Source: an uncultured Sphingomonadaceae bacterium
Lineage (GTDB): Bacteria; Pseudomonadota; Alphaproteobacteria; Sphingomonadales; Sphingomonadaceae
NCBI GenBank assembly: GCA_937996655.1
Contig: CALKUK010000011.1
Coordinates: 1 to 64,000, forward strand
Length of the DNA stretch: 64,000 nt
Reading direction: 5' to 3'
Part shown: one piece after another, positions 60,785-64,000 of the stretch
Position numbering within the stretch: position 1 is the first letter of the stretch
Layout: each line of letters starts with the position of its first letter
The notes under the pieces: model-generated
Databases searched by the model: none
The model's input: the letters and a program-made list of their open reading frames with translations, nothing else
Told to the model about the DNA's origin: nothing
Translations under genes and position numbers: made by a program

Positions 60785-62292
60785 CTAGTAATCTGATTGA
60801 GGCTTTCATTGACGCAGCGGCAAACCATCCCGCTGCGCCCTTGACCGTCGCATCCGGAACGCGCCCCTGCACCGTCACGCTCACCGACGTCGTTTCGGCC
60901 GGACGCCGCATGGGGACGCGGATGACGCAACTCGGCGTCGCTCCCGGCGACATTGTCGGTGTGATGCTGCCCAACTGGCGTGAATGGCAGGTGGCAGCGG
61001 TCGCCGCGGCACAGGCAGGCGCGGTACTTCTGCCGATCGTCACGATTTACAAGGCCGGCGAACTTGGGTTCATCCTGCGGCAGTCGCGCGCCAAATGGCT
61101 GTTCACGCCCGATCAGTGGCGCGGCACCGCCTATCGGGCACTTGTCGCAGACTGTGGGGATTTGCCGGACCTGGAGCGGCATGTCGTGCTCGGGCCCGAT
61201 TTTGATGCGCTTGAGGCCGATGGTGCGATTGCGCCGCCACCCAGCCGTGCGGCCGATGATCTCGCGCTGCTTGTCTATACATCGGGCACGACCGCCGATC
61301 CCAAAGGCGTCACGCATTCCAGCACGACAATATTGGCCGAGATCCAGTCGAACCTGGATATGCGATCTTCGGTTGAAAACGATGCTGTCATTTCACCCTG
61401 GCCGCCGGGGCATGTCGCGGGCGTCCTGTCCATGTTCCGCTTTCTGGCGGGAGGCGTTCCGCTTGTGCTCATGGATGAATGGGACGCGGCCCGCGCTGCC
61501 GAACTGATCGAGGCGCACAAAGTGACATCTTCTTCGGGGACACCCTTCCATCTGTCGGGGCTGATGGATGCCGCCGACCAAAACGGACGCGATCTTTCGT
61601 CACTTCGGCATTATCTGGTCGGGGCGGCGCCCGTGCCGACGTCACTGGTCGAACGGTGCAAGGCGCAAAATCTGGCTGTCTATCACTGTTACGGATCGAG
61701 CGAGCATCCGACGGTCACCTCCGGTACCGCGGAGGACCCCCTCGACAAGCAATTGAACACCGAAGGCCGCGCCATTCCGGGGTCGGAAATGCGTTTCGTC
61801 GATGATGACGGACATGATGTTCCCGCCGGTGCAGATGGTGAGATCTGTACGCGCGGGCCGGAACTTTTTCTCGGCTATTTGGACAAGGCACTCAATGCGG
61901 CGGCTTTTCTGCCGGGCGGCTGGTATCGCACGGGCGATATCGGGCACCTTGATGCGGATGGCTATCTGCTGATCACCGACCGCAAGAAGGACATCATCAT
62001 CCGCGGCGGTGAGAACATCTCGTCAAAGGAAGTCGAGAACATCCTGATGCGCCATCCGTCGGTTGCGGAAGCAGCCGTTGTCGCTGCGCCCGACGCGCGC
62101 ATGGGGGAGGTGGCGCGCGCCTGTGTCGTCCTGCGCGCCGGTTGCACGCTCGACCTGGAAGGTGTCCGCGACTTTTTCCAGTCGGCCGGCATCGCCCGCC
62201 AGAAGACGCCCGAACGGTTAACCGTGCTGGACGCCTTGCCGCGCAACGCGTCCGGAAAAGTGCTCAAGCATGTTTTGAGAGAAGCCGCATAA
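60781..62292 (+). CDS. Acyl-CoA ligase (AMP-forming)
   Basis: A 503-residue ANL ligase: LLVYTSGTTADPKGVTHS P-loop, YHCYGSSEHPTVTSGT, DRKKDIIIRGGENISSKEVE and NASGKVLKHVLRE. The ATGA coupling to the GntR gene suggests that the ligase supplies the CoA ester sensed by the regulator, or vice versa. It ends 12 bp before the convergent hydrolase stop. Confidence 0.9.
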   Translation: MTSNLIEAFIDAAANHPAAPLTVASGTRPCTVTLTDVVSAGRRMGTRMTQLGVAPGDIVGVMLPNWREWQVAAVAAAQAGAVLLPIVTIYKAGELGFILRQSRAKWLFTPDQWRGTAYRALVADCGDLPDLERHVVLGPDFDALEADGAIAPPPSRAADDLALLVYTSGTTADPKGVTHSSTTILAEIQSNLDMRSSVENDAVISPWPPGHVAGVLSMFRFLAGGVPLVLMDEWDAARAAELIEAHKVTSSSGTPFHLSGLMDAADQNGRDLSSLRHYLVGAAPVPTSLVERCKAQNLAVYHCYGSSEHPTVTSGTAEDPLDKQLNTEGRAIPGSEMRFVDDDGHDVPAGADGEICTRGPELFLGYLDKALNAAAFLPGGWYRTGDIGHLDADGYLLITDRKKDIIIRGGENISSKEVENILMRHPSVAEAAVVAAPDARMGEVARACVVLRAGCTLDLEGVRDFFQSAGIARQKTPERLTVLDALPRNASGKVLKHVLREAA

Positions 62293-62303
62293 CCCGCTGA
62301 ATA

Positions 62304-63176
62304 TCAAAGAAATTCGTTCAACGCAGCCATGAACCGTTCGTACTGATCATGGTGCAGCCAGTGGCCGGCCTGTTCAAACTCAGTCACTTGAACATTGGGG
62401 CCGAACTGCGCAATGTGGCCGTCCTTTGCAGGGTTGGATGCCCAGCTTTCGGCGCCATAAAGCAAGAGGGTCGGGCAGGTGATCGCTCCCCATAGGCGCT
62501 GAACCTCTTCACGCGGAATGTCGAACGGAGACCAGAAGTTCAGGTGCGGATCGAACTTCCATGTGAAGGTTCCGTCCTCATTCCGGTTGACGCCCTGTTG
62601 GGTCAGATGGCGTGCCTGCTCATCGGTCAGATAAGCGTTTTCCGCCTTCATTCTCGCCAGCGCCTCGTCGATACTGGCATATCGCTTCGGCAGACGGCCG
62701 GCCGCAGCCCGTTTGCTGTCCATCCAGTCGCGCACCCGGTCTGCAAAGGGTGTCTCGTCCATCTGTCGCTGCATGTCGGGTGACGGGCCGAGGCCTTCGA
62801 TCGCGACCAGTTTGCGGACCTTGTCGGGAAACAGGCCGGTATACCGCAAGCTGACGTTTCCGCCCATGGAGTGGGAGACGATCGTCACGGGTGCCAAATC
62901 CAGCAAGTGGATCAGGTGCGACAAGTCATAGACCATGTCCATCGTCGCGTAATTGCCGTCCGCAGCCCATTGACTGTCACCATGGCCACGCTGATCAAGC
63001 GCGATGACGTGCCACTTCCTCGACAGTTCCTGCGCCACCCAGTCCCAACTGCGGCAATGGTCTCGGCCCCCGTGCACGAGCAGCAGGGGCGGTGCAGCAT
63101 TGTTCCCCCAGTCCGCATAATGCAGTCTGACCCGCTGGGAGATGAAATATTGGGATGTCGGTCCGTGTATCGTCAT
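62304..63176 (-). CDS. Alpha/beta hydrolase
   Basis: A 290-residue hydrolase with LLLVHGGRDHCRSWDW, nucleophile in TIVSHSMGGNVSLRY, and His in EQAGHWLHHD. It is close to C-C bond hydrolases and haloalkane/epoxide-hydrolase relatives in layout; meta-cleavage product hydrolysis is one possibility. ATG 63176 (MTIHGPTSQYF) is chosen; the 48-residue extension upstream has no family likeness. Confidence 0.85.
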   Translation of the reverse strand: MTIHGPTSQYFISQRVRLHYADWGNNAAPPLLLVHGGRDHCRSWDWVAQELSRKWHVIALDQRGHGDSQWAADGNYATMDMVYDLSHLIHLLDLAPVTIVSHSMGGNVSLRYTGLFPDKVRKLVAIEGLGPSPDMQRQMDETPFADRVRDWMDSKRAAAGRLPKRYASIDEALARMKAENAYLTDEQARHLTQQGVNRNEDGTFTWKFDPHLNFWSPFDIPREEVQRLWGAITCPTLLLYGAESWASNPAKDGHIAQFGPNVQVTEFEQAGHWLHHDQYERFMAALNEFL

Positions 63177-63240
63177 GGTTTTGGGTCGTTCCTGTGACAG
63201 CGCGTGGCCTGCGTTGCACGAGGCGCCGCCCGCTATCAAT

Positions 63241-64000
63241 TCAAAGCGTGGCCATGTCGATGACGAAACGATATTTGACGTCAGCTTTTTCCATCCGATC
63301 ATAAGCGTGATTGATTTCATCCATGCGGATCATTTCGCATTCCGGAAGGATCTGCTTTTCGGCGCAGAAATCCAAAAGCTCCTGCGTCTCGCTGATCCCA
63401 CCTATTGCCGAACCGGCAATCGACTTGCGCCCACCGAGCAGCAAGCCGGAATGATAGCCCGGCATCTGATCAACCGCACCGACGATGACGAGATTGCCTG
63501 ACGGGCGGAGGAGGCGGAGGTAGGGTTGAAGATCGTGTGCCACTGGAATGGTGTCGAGGATAAAGTCGAACTGCCCAGTGGCCGCCTTCATGGCATCCGC
63601 GTCAGTTGAAATCAGGACATGCTGCGCGCCAAGCGTCTGCGCGTCTGCGGCCTTGCCGGGGGAGGTGGTGATCATGGTCACGTCCGCCCCAAGACCCACA
63701 GCCAGCTTAACGCCCATATGCCCCAGCCCGCCCAGGCCGACGACACCGGCCTTGGTTCCCGGGCCGACCTTCCAATGACGGAGCGGCGAATAGGTCGTTA
63801 TCCCTGCGCACAAAAGCGGGGCGGCGCGCGCGGGATCAAGGCCTTCCGGAATGCGCAAAACGAACTTGTCGCGAACGACGATGGATTTGGCATAGCCACC
63901 ATAGGTCGGCGCGCCGTCACGGGCGTCACGGCTGTTATATGTGCCGACGCCCTTTGAACAATATTGCTCCAGCCCATCATGGCATTGGCCGCAGGACAAG
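63241..64000 (-). CDS. Zinc alcohol dehydrogenase, CAD/YahK type (partial, 5' end outside)
   Basis: The C-terminal 252 residues are present; the frame is open at the window edge. CGQCHDGLEQYC supplies structural zinc ligands, GVVGLGGLGHMGVKLAVGLG the NADP loop, and the DRMEKADVKYRFVIDMATL end is typical of YahK-like aldehyde reductases. The catalytic N-terminal zinc site would lie outside the window. Confidence 0.9.
   Translation of the reverse strand, partial: LSCGQCHDGLEQYCSKGVGTYNSRDARDGAPTYGGYAKSIVVRDKFVLRIPEGLDPARAAPLLCAGITTYSPLRHWKVGPGTKAGVVGLGGLGHMGVKLAVGLGADVTMITTSPGKAADAQTLGAQHVLISTDADAMKAATGQFDFILDTIPVAHDLQPYLRLLRPSGNLVIVGAVDQMPGYHSGLLLGGRKSIAGSAIGGISETQELLDFCAEKQILPECEMIRMDEINHAYDRMEKADVKYRFVIDMATL

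Noticed and set aside
1..64000. CRISPR arrays, tRNA and rRNA genes
   Set aside because: No regularly spaced repeats, cloverleaf-like sequences or rRNA-like stretches were noticed by eye; a dedicated search was not possible.

Overview
The window joins two unrelated blocks of high-G+C DNA. The style of the proteins suggests an alphaproteobacterium, most likely a sphingomonad; this is an impression from the gene families, because no rRNA or housekeeping marker is present.

Region 1 (1 to about 21.9 kb, all on the + strand) is the late half of an HK97-type siphovirus prophage. The order is large terminase, portal, prohead protease, capsid, head-tail connectors, tail tube, two tail-assembly chaperone frames, a 1,399-residue tape measure protein, distal tail genes, a small lysis cassette and a long tail-fibre array. 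The chaperone frames overlap at a canonical A AAT TTT slippery heptamer, so a programmed -1 frameshift is very likely. Three fibre proteins carry S74-type self-cleaving chaperone domains. One 654-bp block of the fibre array is repeated, without gaps, 2,802 bp downstream, and the second copy is decayed. Integrase, repressor and replication genes are not in the window. The prophage ends next to the 3' end of a LysR gene.

Region 2 (21.9-25.3 kb) is a LysR regulator divergent from an acyl-CoA dehydrogenase and a family III CoA-transferase, with visibly lower G+C than the DNA to its right.

Region 3 (25.3-63.2 kb) is a dense CoA-thioester catabolic island. It encodes three acyl-CoA ligases, three adjacent alpha/beta acyl-CoA dehydrogenase pairs, three enoyl-CoA hydratase/isomerase-fold proteins, two MaoC-type proteins, a conventional thiolase, an SCP2-type thiolase beside an HMG-CoA-synthase/DUF35 fusion, several short-chain dehydrogenases, thioesterases, hydrolases and two tandem FMN enzymes. 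A MarR-led operon carries an APH-type kinase plus acyl-CoA dehydrogenase pair of the kind used for 4-hydroxyacyl-CoAs. The alpha/beta dehydrogenases and the thiolase/DUF35 pair recall side-chain degradation of steroids or similar bulky alicyclic acids. No ring-cleavage gene, P450 or transporter is present, so the substrate is unknown. A partial zinc alcohol dehydrogenase runs off the right edge.

A 16-bp motif close to ACCTAGTTATACAAGT lies in four divergent intergenic regions of the island (34.09, 39.47, 42.41 and 55.14 kb), with a weaker relative at 59.88 kb beside a GntR/FadR-type regulator. This suggests one regulon spanning at least ten transcription units.
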